A DNA stretch of 64,000 bases from the NCBI GenBank assembly GCA_027493615.1, contig JAOSKK010000038.1:310001-374000 (forward strand), read 5' to 3'. The stretch comes from Verrucomicrobiota bacterium. GTDB taxonomy: Bacteria > Verrucomicrobiota > Verrucomicrobiia > Limisphaerales > J093. The position numbers and the translations under genes were made by a program. The notes under the pieces were generated by a model that saw only the letters and a list, made by a program, of their open reading frames with translations, did not search any database and was not told the origin of the DNA. Position 1 is the stretch's first letter. The number at the start of each line of letters is the position of its first letter. Of the stretch, positions 9,671-20,565 are shown one piece after another.

Positions 9671-11339
9671 TCAGATCGCGGTGCAGGTCACGACCTCGTC
9701 CACGGTCGTTGTCCCTTGACGCACCTTCATCCAGCCGTCCTCCCGCAGGAGACGGAGGCCGTCGGCCCGTCCGGCCCGAATCAACTCCGGCGGTGGCCGG
9801 CGATGGAGGATGCCTTCGGCGAGAGGTTCATTGACGGTGAGCAGTTCGTAAAGCCCGGTGCGCCCGCGGAACCCGGTGCCGCGGCAAGCCTCGCATCCGG
9901 CGCCGCGGTGAAGGGGTTCGCCCGGCCGCCAACCGAGGTCCTCGGGCAGGGCCGCGGGGTCGGCCGTGACGGTGGTCTTGCACTTGCGACAGATGGTCCG
10001 CACCAGGCGTTGGGCCATGGCGCCGATCAGGGTGCTGCTGACGAGGTAGGGCTCGACGCCCATGTCCAACAGACGCATGGGAGCGGAAGCGGCGTCGTTC
10101 GTATGCAGCGTGGAGAGCACCAGGTGCCCCGTGAGCGCTGCGGCGATGGCGGCGCGGGCGGTCTCGAGGTCGCGGATTTCGCCGATCATGATCACATCGG
10201 GGTCGTGACGCAGGATCGCGCGGAGGCCGCGTTCGAATGTCATGCCCACCTGGGGGTCGACCGGGATCTGGTTCACGCCGCGCAGGTGGTACTCGACCGG
10301 GTCCTCGACGGTGAGGACCTTGATCTCGGAACTGACCAGCGCGTTGAGAGCCGCGTACAACGTGGTCGTCTTGCCGCTGCCGGTCGGGCCCGTGACCAGC
10401 AGGATGCCGTGCGGGCGGAGGATGAGGTTCTGGAAGCGGCGGAAGGTCACCTCGTCCATGCCCAGCTCCGTGAGGGTGAAGAGCACGCTGGACTTGTCCA
10501 GGAGACGCAGGACGATGCCTTCGCCGAAGAGCATGGGGATCACGCTGACGCGCACGTCGATCTGCCGGCCGCCGACGCTGAATTCGATCCGCCCGTCCTG
10601 GGGCACCCGCCGCTCGGCGATGTTCAGGTTGGCCAGGATCTTGAGCCGGCTGATGATGGCCGCCTGGAAACGGTGGATCTGCGGGGGGACGGACGCGGCG
10701 TGGAGCACCCCATCGATGCGATACCGGATGGAGAGGTCCTGTTCGTAAGGCTCGATGTGGATGTCGCTGGCCCGCTCGTTGACGGCTTCCAGGATGATCT
10801 CGTTGACCAGCTTGATGACGCTCGCCTCCTGCGCCATCTCGAGCAGGTCCTCGCTCGTGGCCGTCTGCACCGTGGCCCCGTCCGTCTCGCCCGCCACCAT
10901 CTCATCGATGGTGTCGCCGCCCACCCCGTAATGGGCCTTGATGAGCTTGTCGATGTCGTCGGCGGAAGCGAGGACGGGGGCGGACGACCAGACCTGTGAG
11001 CAGCCGTACCTCGTCCAGCGCGCTCATGTCGAAGGCGTCGCTCGTGGCGATCTCGATGACGCCGTCGGCACACGCGACGGGGAGGAGGCGCTTGCGAAAG
11101 ACCAGCTTGGGAGGGAGTTGGTGGAGCACTTCCCGGCTGATGGCCAGTTGGGACAGGTCCGCGACCTTCAGGTTGAGGTGTTGCCCCAAAGCGGCCAGGA
11201 TCTCGCGCTCGCTCAGGTACCCCAACCGGACCACCGCGCGGTCCAACCGCAGTCCTTCGGCTCGCTGCAACCGCAGGACCTCGGCCACTTGCTCGGCACT
11301 TAACAGCCCATTCCTGACCAGAACGTCGGTAATCCGCAT
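9671..11339 (-). CDS. gspE: Type II secretion ATPase GspE (frameshifted)
   Basis: Cytoplasmic hexameric ATPase that powers pseudopilus growth. The N-terminal MshEN/T2SSE_N domain (MRITDVLVRNGLLSAEQVAE) is followed after a frame change at a C5 run (about 10977-10981) by the catalytic domain. That domain has GPTGSGKTTTLYAAL (Walker A), an Asp box (ASDIHIEPYEQD), a Walker B region DPDVIMIGEIRDLETARAA, and His box STLHTNDA. A CxxC pair (CRKC, CEAC) matches the zinc-binding loop of GspE. It is first in the operon. A palindromic repeat and about 230 bases separate it from the next gene upstream. Confidence 0.92.
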
Positions 11340-11454
11340 GGTGAAGTCCGGACCAGCATGCGGGCCTCATGGCTTGGATGGACCGGCCACGCGCGCTTTG
11401 AGAGGTTGACGCGTCGACCGCGAACGGGATTCACGCCGGAATCCCGTGGATGGG

Positions 11455-11524
11455 GTAGGCGCCGACGTGAGGAGGCGAAAGGGAGTGTCCCTGGACGACA
11501 ACGCCGCCTCACGTCGGCGCCTAC
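11455..11524. repeat. Palindromic repeat family A, copy 1
   Basis: Inverted arms GTAGGCGCCGACGTGAGG (left, from 11455) and CCTCACGTCGGCGCCTAC (right, to 11524) around a loop of about 30 bases. Lies between gspE and the next gene; relatives at 14850, 39373, 43420, 53270 and 55726. Confidence 0.88.
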
Positions 11525-11570
11525 AGCGGGTATGAGATTTCCAGGCTAAAGCTAAGATGCACGGTCCGGC

Positions 11571-14500
11571 TCAGCGGGCCGACCCCGGCAACACCGCGGC
11601 GCACGCGCGGCGCAGGTACTCCTCGTACGCCCAATCGCCGCTGCTGCCGGTTTGGCGGGTCACGACCAGATCCAGGCTCGGCACGAAGGCGATCAACTGA
11701 CCGCCCGATCCCGGTTTGCTGCGGGCGTCGGCCGGGATGCCTTCGCCGCTCCGGCCGCCCTGGCCCCGATGGCGTGCGGGCAGTTCCCAGCCGTGCGAGA
11801 ACACCTGCGGATTGAGCTGCCAGCGCATCTCGGGGGTATTCACCTCATGCGTGGGCGCGGCCGTCTCGGCGACGAACCACGCGGGAACGACCTGCTGTTC
11901 GCCCCAACGTCCGCCCTGCAGCAGGCAATACGCGATGCGGGCCAGGTCGCGGGCCGGCAGACCCAACCCATGCGAGGGGTGGCGGCCGATCCCCTTGCCG
12001 CCGTCGTAGTATTGGAACCACCAGTGCTCGATGCCCAGCGGCCTGAACAGCGCGTCGATGGCGAAGGTGTCGTACGGTTTCCCCGTGACCGTCTCACACA
12101 CCAGCGCGGCATGGGCGAAGGCATGCGTCGAGTAGCCACAGCCGGTGCCCGGGTCGAAGGCCAGTTGCGCGGTCCGCGCATCTCCGGTGTGACCAAGGAT
12201 GTACTCCCAGGAACCGTCGTTGGGCGCACCGGTGGCCTCGGGGCAAACGCCGGAGGTGTGGTTCAGCAGTTGCCGGACGGTGATGCGGGCCTTGCGGGGG
12301 TCGCTCAGCGGTTCCGCCCAAGGGATGAACCCGAAGGCCGGGTCGTCGAACGTCATGCGGCGTGGCAGCCGCCCTTGTTGGCTCTGCTCGGCCGCGATGG
12401 CCAGAACCGTCGCGCAGACCGCCTTCGAGACGGACGCGACCCGGCGCGAGTCGGTTTTCGCACTGTTCCCGCGCTCGACTTCGAGCACGATGTAACCGCG
12501 GCGGATAACCACGGCCGCGAAACCGCGCTGGTCGGATTGGAGCAGCCATTGTCGGAGGTCCTCGAGCCGCGCAGGGTCCATGCCGGCGAGGCGGCGGATG
12601 GGCTCTGGCTCCTCGAGTTTGCGCCAGCCGCCTTGGGATTCGGGTGGCGGGAAGTAATCCTCGCCGAGGAACGGCGCGGCGGCGGGGCGGGCAGGGGAGG
12701 TGACCTCCCGGAGCGCGGCGTAGAACACGGGATCATCCGCCGGGCCCTCGAAGTGAAAGGGAAACGTCTGGTTGCGCTCCTTCAGCATGAGACCGTAGCC
12801 GGCCCCGTTTGCCACGCTGGCGCGCAGGGCGGCGACGGCTGCGGTTCCGGTCTTGTCGTCTTCGTTGCACACAATCGCCTTGCCGAACTGCCGCAGCGCC
12901 TGGAGGCGGGCAGGGATTTCCTCCTCGCGGGTGTCGTTCCAGTGCGGCAGCAGGAAGTCGGCGGCCTCGGCGACTTCGGGGTGGACGGCGCCATCGCCGC
13001 AGCCGCTGGCGGAAACCAGGAGGTGCGGCGCGGTGGCCTTGGCCAGCCGGATCAGCCCGGCCTGGCTCCTGGGATCGCGAATCACCGCATGGACAAAGCC
13101 GCCGTGAGGGTACTCGTTCGCGATCTCGAGGACCACGTTCTGGAAGCCGCGGTCGCGCACCCACCCGGCGGCGTTCGCGACGCCGGCGCGGACCGCCGTC
13201 TCGTCTCGCAGGATCGCGGACTGACGTTGGTAGAACAGGCCGAGGATCACGGCCAGGCCCTCGCGGCCGCAGGCGCGGATCACCCGCTCGACGCGCGCCA
13301 GGTACGCCGGCCGCAAGCTGCCGTCGGGTTCGAAGGCCGAGTTCACCGCGCCTTCGTAGCCAGGCATGCCCCTTGCAGGCAGATCGTGAAGGCGTTCACG
13401 CCAGCGGTGGCGTAGTCCGGGAGCCGCGCGAGGAAGCGGGCCGTGTTCGCCTCAGGATCGAAGTCGGGTCGGGCGCGGTCCTCGAACACGGCGTTGACCA
13501 TGCGAACGTTCATCAACAGCCCCTCGGCCGCGCTGCCGGCGTTGGTGGGGCGATCGTTGATGAGCCACCGGCCGTCCTGCAACGAGAGGCGCGCCCCTGC
13601 CTCCCGCCGTGCGGTCAAGGCGGCCATCAACGGTTCGAAAAGATGGCGGCAATACGCCCTGTGGAAGGACTGAGGCTCGCTCTCCACCTGGTCCAGGAGG
13701 CTGCCGAACCGAACCACCACCAGGTCCAGGCTCGGGACCACCAGCAGAATCTGATGCCCGGCGCCCGAGCCGAAGAACGCGTCACGCGGGAGAGCCTCGC
13801 AGTCTCCCTCCTGGTTGCTCCACCAGCCGATGCCGCACGGACCGGGAGTCCCGGCGTCGGCGGTCGTCAGACGGACGGCCTCTGCACTAAGGAGGCGCTG
13901 GCCCTCCCAATCGCCCTCGCGCAACATCAGCCTGCCAACGCGCGCCGCTGCACGGGCCGTACAGGCGCCGCCACCCCACGAAGGCACCAGCGGCAGGCCA
14001 TCCACCGTGAAGGTCTGTCCGTAGCCTGCCGACCATTCGGCGTCGGGTATCCCCAGCGGCCGCATGATGCGCTCCCGCAGCAGCGAACGGATGTCCGGTT
14101 GGGGCGCATCCCGCAGGGCGGCCGTTACGCACCAGGTCAGCAGGGCAATGCCCGGATTGCTGTAGTGCATCCGCTCGCCCGGTTCGAACAGCGCCGGGGC
14201 TCGATCGCGTGCCAGGGTGAAGGGATCTTCGGGCACGGGTCGGCGCTTCCAGAAATCCCCCTTCCAGCCCGTGAGTTTCTCATGGGGTAGCCCGTCGGCC
14301 TCGGCGTCTTCAATACCGGCGGTGTGCGAACCCAGATGGCGCAGGGTGATGCGCGACTTGCGCGAGTCACTGCGCCAGGGCGGAAGGTACCGGGCAGCCG
14401 GATCGTCAAGGGTGAGGCGGCCGTCGGACAAAGCCACCGCGAGGGAGAGGCCGCCGAAGAGGGCTTTGGCCAGCGAGGCGGTGTAGTGGGTCTTTTCAGC

Positions 14501-14779
14501 GGCGTGTTCCGGCGCGTACCACTCGCACACGACGGTGTCGCGGCGGATCACGAGGAAGGCTTTGGTGCCCCGGTCGGCCAGGTTGGCCCGCAAGGCTTCG
14601 AGTTTCGCGGAGGAGAAGCCGGCGGACTCCGGTGCCGCGGGCCGCCAGAGCTCGGCAGGGTGGGCGTCGCTGAAGCCGAGACGGACAGCGGCCAGGAGGG
14701 CGACCGTCATGCCGAGGCCCCGGCGGCACCGCGAAGTCCGCCGAGCCGCGCAGCGAGGTCGGAGGATCAGAGGCTGCAT
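11571..14779 (-). CDS. Secreted serine hydrolase - clan GH-A-like glycosidase - serine hydrolase fusion (frameshifted)
   Basis: From the ATG at 14779 a basic n-region (RPRCAARRTSRCRRG) and a hydrophobic stretch look like a signal peptide. Domain 1 is a beta-lactamase/esterase-type serine hydrolase with SxxK (TASLAK) and YxN (HYSN). Its frame ends shortly after GVNAFTICLQG; one missing G near 13373 links it to GMPGYEGAVNSAFEPDG, which continues a TIM-barrel domain with clan GH-A features: LEIANEYP (Asn-Glu, acid/base) and IVCNEDD (candidate nucleophile). Domain 3 is a second serine hydrolase with SxxK (ASVSK) but Tyr-Ser-Thr (GYSTHA) where YxN is expected. Total about 1,070 residues. Substrate unknown. 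Two separate genes are possible, but the TIM barrel would then be cut in two. Confidence 0.65.
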
Positions 14780-15084
14780 GGCGGACAGGCTATCCCATGC
14801 GCGGGTCGGGAGCGAGGGAGAAGGTGGTGGGCCCAACCCACGGCCGACGGTAGGCGCCGACGTGAGGAGGCGTAGTCGTTTTCCCGCTGGCCCCAACGCC
14901 GCCTCACGTAAAGCCGTTGCTGTGCGCTGGCACCCGACATAGCCTTTGGCTCGGCCAAAAGCCGAGTCCCACTGGCACCGAAAGAACACGCACCTGCGGA
15001 ACGCGCTGCTCTCCGGCTTGAGAGGCACCGACCGCGGATCCGATCCGGCCCACCCCCGGGGACGCCCGCGCGGGGCCTGAGGCG
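14780..15084. other. Intergenic gap with one repeat (family A, copy 2)
   Basis: No credible gene. At 14850-14909 it holds a family A element with a complete left arm (GTAGGCGCCGACGTGAGG) and a right arm truncated after GCCTCACGT. The remainder shows nothing I recognise. Confidence 0.6.
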
Positions 15085-15658
15085 GTGGCGCTGGATTCCC
15101 ACCCTTACACCTCCTGCAAGACCTGCAACTCCACGCTCAAGAGCGATTACTTCCCCGTCGCCGGCACGCCCAAGCTGGCGGCCGCCTCTCCGGCCGGCGC
15201 CAAGCGCGAGAGGCCCTACCTGATCTTTCCTGTGGGTGATGGCGGTGAACTTGCTGAGAGCCTCATCCAGTTCGAAGGCGTCGTTGCCCAACCCGTTCAT
15301 GCCGCGGACGCGGACTTCGTCCACCATTGGCGCGCGCGTCACCATTCGCTTCTTCCGCCTGAACCGCGCTGCGCCCGAAGGGACTTCCGGGACCGCAGAG
15401 GGGCGCGAGAACCTTTACCGCGGGCGGGCGGAAGCCCTTAGCACGCTGGCCGATTGCCTGGATGCCATCGAGACGTCAAGCAACGTGGCCTTGCTTGAAG
15501 CTCGCAAGAAGAAGGTGGAGCGTCTGACGGCCCCCGCGAGTCCTCACACAAACCGCTGCCGCTCGTTTCTCCGGCTCTGGGCGGAGCCCGCCACGCGGGC
15601 CCAGGCGATCGCCCTCGGGCTGCCGGCGGAAACGTACCTCCAGAGTCAGCAGCTCTGA
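15085..15658 (+). pseudogene. Possible decayed HNH-type endonuclease fragment
   Basis: Two overlapping frames read like the C-terminal half of one protein. The first holds SCKTCNSTLKSDYFPVAGTP, a CxxCN..K..FP pattern seen in the HNH region of some endonucleases, then RPYLIFPVGD. The second picks up at about 15325 with ARVTIRFFRLNR and a helical end to 15658. No start region or His-Asn part is visible upstream. I read it as a truncated, shifted remnant; the family call is tentative and rests on motif pattern only. Confidence 0.35.
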
Positions 15659-15844
15659 TGCCGGGCGGTCCGAGGGAGGTCTGGGGCAAGGGCGCAGGGT
15701 TTTTCGTGGCGGTCTCGTGTTCCAACACATGGGGTCCACCTCAGGGAAACACATCAATGGTCTGCTCTGACCCATGGTTGACCTCACCTCGGTCATTATC
15801 CGTTCTTGGCAAAGCATGTAGAAAACCGGTAAGATCGTCCAACC

Positions 15845-16400
15845 ATGGACGAGATTACCCAGGTTCTCGAACGTGCCCAGGCAGGCGACGCGAAAGCGGC
15901 GGAGGAGCTGCTGCCGCTCGTGTATGACGAACTGCGGAAAGCGGCGGCCCACAAGCTTTCCTTCCTCGCCCCGGGCCAGACCCTGCAGGCCACCGCTCTG
16001 GTCCACGAGGCTTACCTTCGGCTCGCCCGCAGTCAAAAGGATCAATGGCAGAACCGGCGGCATTTCTTCGCGGCGGCGGCCGAGGGCCATGCGGCACATT
16101 CTGATCGATCGCACCCGCCGCCGGATGCGCCTTCGCCATGGCGGGGACGCCGAACGGGTCGAACTCGATGCAATCGAGATTCCGGAGCCGCCCAAGGATG
16201 AAGTCCTCCTCCAGTTGAACGATGCCTTGGACGAGCTGCAAACCATCGCTCCGGAACGAGCGAACATTGTGAAGCTCCGTTTCTTTGGCGGATTCAGCGA
16301 AGCCGAAGTCGCGGCGCTCCTCGATCTTTCGGAACGCTCCGTGCAACGCCACTGGGCCTGCGCCAAGGCCTGGCTCTTCGAGCGAATTCAGGGACACTGA
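15845..16400 (+). CDS. ECF RNA polymerase sigma factor (frameshifted)
   Basis: Sigma factor of the ECF group common in Acidobacteria, Planctomycetes and Verrucomicrobia. The N-terminus MDEITQVLERAQAGDAKAAEELLPLVYDEL and LVHEAYLRL form region 2. One extra G near 16085 breaks the frame; the next frame continues AMRHILIDRTRRR and region 4 (ALDELQTIAPERANIVKLRFF, then a helix-turn-helix SEAEVAALLDLSERSVQRHW). It ends at 16400, 79 bases before a serine/threonine kinase on the same strand. That pairing is usual for this sigma group and suggests the kinase, or a partner, controls it. Confidence 0.83.
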
Positions 16401-16479
16401 AAACCGGCGACTTTCGTTGGCGGCTTTGACCGGCGAAAAGCGTAAGGAGAGACGACGCGATGTCTTGAACGCCAAAGCC

Positions 16480-19400
16480 ATGAACGAGTCCGGATCCATA
16501 GCCGAAACCATTTTCATGGGGGCGCGCCAGTTGCCCCGCCGCCGCAGCGCACGGCCTATCTCGATGAAAAAATGCAGCCACGATCCCGCGTTGCGCGAAC
16601 GCGTCGAACGCCTGCTGCAAGCGGAGCAAAAGGCGGATCGCTTTCTCGCGAACAATCCGCTGGAGCTCGACGGCTCTCCGCCCGTGAGAAACGAGCTGAC
16701 CGGAAAGGAAGGCTCAATCCTTGGAAAGTACAAGCTGCTCCAGCAAATCGGCGAAGGTGGCTGCGGCGTTGTTTACATGGCCGAACAGGAACAACCCATG
16801 CGCCGCCGGGTGGCCCTGAAGCTCATCAAGCCCGGGATGGACACGAGGCAGGTCATTGCCCGGTTTGAGGCCGAACGACAGGCGCTGGCGATGATGGACC
16901 ACCCGAACATCGCCAGAGTACTCGATGCCGGCGCCACAGAGACGGGCCATCCCTATTTCGTCATGGAACTGGTGCGAGGTATCCGGATCACGGAGTATTG
17001 CGACCAGAACAATCTGTCCACGCGCGACCGCCTGGAGCTGTTCACACAAGTGGCGCAAGCCGTGCAGCACGCGCACCAAAAGGGCATCATCCACCGCGAC
17101 CTCAAGCCTTCCAACGTCCTCGTCACCCTCCACGACGGCGTGCCGGTGCCAAAGGTAATCGACTTCGGCATCGCCAAGGCCATCGCGCAGAAGCTCACGG
17201 ACAAGACGCTGTTCACGCAGTTCGGGCAGTTCATCGGCACGCCCGCTTACACCAGCCCCGAGCAGGCGGAAATGAGCGGGCCGGATATCGACACGCGCAG
17301 CGACATCTACAGCCTCGGCGTGCTGCTTTACGAGCTGATGGTCGGGAGGACGCCCTTCGACACGAAGGAACTGCTCCAGTCCGGACTCGAGGAAATGCGG
17401 CGGATCATCCGCGAAAAGGAGCCGAACCGGCCTTCCACGCTGCTGAGCACCATGCTCGCTGAGGAACGCACCTCCACCGCGCAGCGCCGCGCCGCGTCGC
17501 CGCCCGAGCTGATCCATGTTTTGCGAGGCGACCTCGACTGGATCGTGATGAAGTGCCTGGAGAAGGACCGCACCCGCCGGTACGAAACAGCGAGCGGCCT
17601 CGCGGCGGATATTCAGCATTACTTGAGCAACGAACCGGTCGTCGCCCGCCCGCCCAGCACGGCCTACCGCTTCAACAAGCTCGTTCGACGAAACAAGCTC
17701 GCTTTCACCGCGGGCGCAGCCGTGGCTGTGGCGCTGGTGGCCGGAATCATCGCGAGCACGTGGCAGGCGGCGCGGGCGCGGCGCGCGGAGAGAGCGGCGC
17801 AGGAGGAAAGAGACTCTGCCGAAGCCGTGCTGATGTTTTTCAGGGACAAAGTGCTCGCCGCCGGCCGGCCGGAGGGACAGCAAGGGGGCTTGGGCAAAGA
17901 CGTGACGTTGCGCCAGGCGATCGACACAGCCGAGGCGGAGATCTCAAGGAGCTTCACCAATCGCCCGCTGGTCGAGGCGGCGATCCGGATGACAATCGGC
18001 GAAAGCTATCGCTACCTGGGCGAGTTGGGCTTGGCGAGCGAACAGTTGGAGCAGGCGTTCGCGCTGTACCGGGATACGCTGGGCCTCGATCACGGAGTCA
18101 CCGTTTCGGCCCTGGACGCCCTGCAACAGGCGTACAAAGACTCAGGAACACCAAGTCGGAGCCTCCTGCTCTACGAAGAACTGTTCAAGTCGCGGAAGGC
18201 CAAACTTGGGCTCGAGCATGACGATACGCTGACCGCCATGAACAACCTCGGCCTCGCGCATATGTATCTGGGCCATCACGATCAGGCTCGGCCGCTCCTG
18301 GAGGAGACCCTCAGGATTCGGAAGGCCAAATTGGAGCCGGGTCATGTGAGTACGCTCGCAACCATGCACAATCTCGCGGCGCTGTATTGGGCGCTGGGAC
18401 AGACTGCCCCGGGGTTGGCCCTTTATGAGGAAACCCTCGAGTTGAAGCGCGCGAAGCTGGGATCGGATCATGACGACACACAGCTCACCATGAGGAATCT
18501 CGTTGGAGTGTACCTAAGAGCCGGGAAGAGCGAACAAGCCGTGGCGCTTGCCGAGGAACTGTACGCATTGGCAAAGAGCAAGCGCGGGCCGGAGCATCCC
18601 GATACGCTTCGAAATCACAGCGAGCTCAGTTACACCTATTCTCGGGTTGGAATGCCTGAGCAGGCGGTGTCGCATTACGAGGAGCTGCTCCGCATCCGCA
18701 AAGCCAGGCTGGGACCGGAGCATCCCGACACGCTGACGAGCATGAATAATCTTGGCCTGGCGTATTCGGAGGCCGGGAAGAGCGATCAGGCGGTGCCGTT
18801 GCTGGAGGAGACGCTTCGATTGCGCAGGATCAAGCTGGGAAGAGAGCACCCCGGCACGCTGAGCACCTTGAATAATCTCGCTCTGGCTTATGAGGACTTG
18901 GGAAAGCTGGATCGGGCGGTGGTACTTCTAGAGGAAGCGCTTGAGTTGTATCGCGCCAACCTGGGATCAGAGCATCACGAGACGCTCAACACCATGAACA
19001 ATCTTGCCGTGATCTACGGCAAGGCTGGAAAGCCCGACCAGGGGGTTGGCGCTGGCTCAGGAAGTAGTGGACCTCACGAAGGCGAGGTGGGGACCCGAGC
19101 ATCCCGATACCCTCAGGAGGATGAATGAGCTTGGCGGCGCCTTGGATCGTGCTGGCAAGCACGACCAGGCCGTATCGCTTCTGGAAAAGACACTCGAATC
19201 GCAAACCGCCAAACTCGGGCCGGAGCATCCTGATACGCGCAGCACAGCGGCTCGTCTCGGCGGCGCCTGTCTGGGTGCCAAGAAATATGACTTGGCACTT
19301 CCACTCCTACAAAAAGCGTTTCAAGAGCTGAAGACCAGGAACGGGCCTAACGCTTTCTCTACGCTCCGGATGATGCACAGCCTTGCCATGGCCACCGAGT

Positions 19401-20359
19401 TCGCTGCCTCGGGCACACTTGAACGGGCAATGCCACTCTATGAAGAAGCGCTCGAAAGGATGAAAGCGACGGGTCACGAGGATACGCCCGTAGCGTTGAC
19501 AGGTCTCGCCGGTGTGTATCTGGACGCGGGAGAGCTCGATCGGGCGGAAGCGCTTCTCCGGGAAGGCCTCACATTGTCGAGCGACAGCCAGAGATGTCCC
19601 TTGGGATTGGCTCGCGTGCTCCTGGACAAAGCCCGGAACGGCACAAACGATCCGGCGATTGCCCGAGCGCGCTTGGCGGAAGGTGAACAACTCGTGCGCG
19701 ACACTCTGGCCAAGGCTCGGATTCGCTATGCCAATGATCCGGTGACCCTCGAACGGTGCCTCAACGATGCCGCTGAAGCGTACTATCGGGGGGGAAACTA
19801 TGCCGCAGCCGAGCCGCTCCTTCGAAAAAGCATGCAAAGCGAGCGCGCCCGCCTCGATGCGGAGCACCAGAATGTGAGCGGCGCGCCCGCCAGCCTTGCC
19901 CGCTTGCTGGCGGATTGGGCCTGGTCCGAGCGCGAGACCCCATCCGAGCTTCGTATTCCTGAATCCAAACTTCCGGAACGCGCCCGCGAGGCCGAGCGGC
20001 TGCTGCGCGAGTGTCTGGGGATACTCTTGCGCCGCACCAACGCGATTCCATGGCAAGTCGACGACATGAAAAGCCGTTTGGGCGGCGCGCTCGTTTCCGT
20101 GGTCGTCACCGACGCCGAACTCGATCCCGCAGCCCGGCAGGCCAAACTGGCCGAAGCCGAAACCTTGCTGTTGGAGGGCAATCAGCGCTTGCAGGAGAGC
20201 CAGGCTGCGTGGCATATCGCCAAACGAGACGCGCTGGAACGAGTCGTGCGCCTTTACGAAGCTGCGAACAAACCGGACGAACGCGCGGAGTGGCAGCAGA
20301 CACTTGAAGGGTTCAGCAAACGAATGGCTCCGTCGGCTCTCGTGACCAGGAGCGAGTAG
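16480..20359 (+). CDS. Serine/threonine protein kinase with long TPR tail (frameshifted)
   Basis: Membrane-anchored Hanks-type kinase. The kinase domain has IGEGGCGVVY (glycine loop), VALKLIK (Lys), IIHRDLKPSN (catalytic loop) and VIDFGIAK (DFG). A single membrane helix (LAFTAGAAVAVALVAGIIAS) follows, then at least ten tetratricopeptide repeats with the recurrent pattern GPEHPDTL..MNNLGLAY. Two compensating shifts at about 16530 and 16565 hide an N-terminal PPPQRTAYLDEKCSHDP typical of the family. A further shift near 19045 (GGGGGTT) moves the rest into another frame that ends at 20359. Total about 1,290 residues. The substrate is unknown; the adjacent sigma factor is the obvious partner. Confidence 0.85.
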
Positions 20360-20565
20360 GGCGGTGGAAGTCAAGCCGTGGCCGTTATGGGAGGGCGGGC
20401 TTAAGCCCGCTTCAGCGTGAATCTGACTTGTTGGGCGCCGAAGCGCTCCAAATGAGGCGCCCCAGGTTGGGATTTCGACCTCTTCCAGATTTTCGTTTGT
20501 GCATTGGCGGGTTCCGCATGCCAGGAGCGTAAGGAGTGGCGAAGTCAGCAACTCATTACTCGGAT

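Noticed and set aside
9671..11339. Type IV pilus rather than type II secretion operon
   Set aside because: The order E-F-G-H-I-J-K-L-D, the GspG calcium loop and the GspK domain favour type II secretion, though PilM/N/O-like parts show the shared ancestry.
11652..13415. 587-codon open frame on the plus strand
   Set aside because: Antisense to the serine hydrolase fusion, no recognisable motif.
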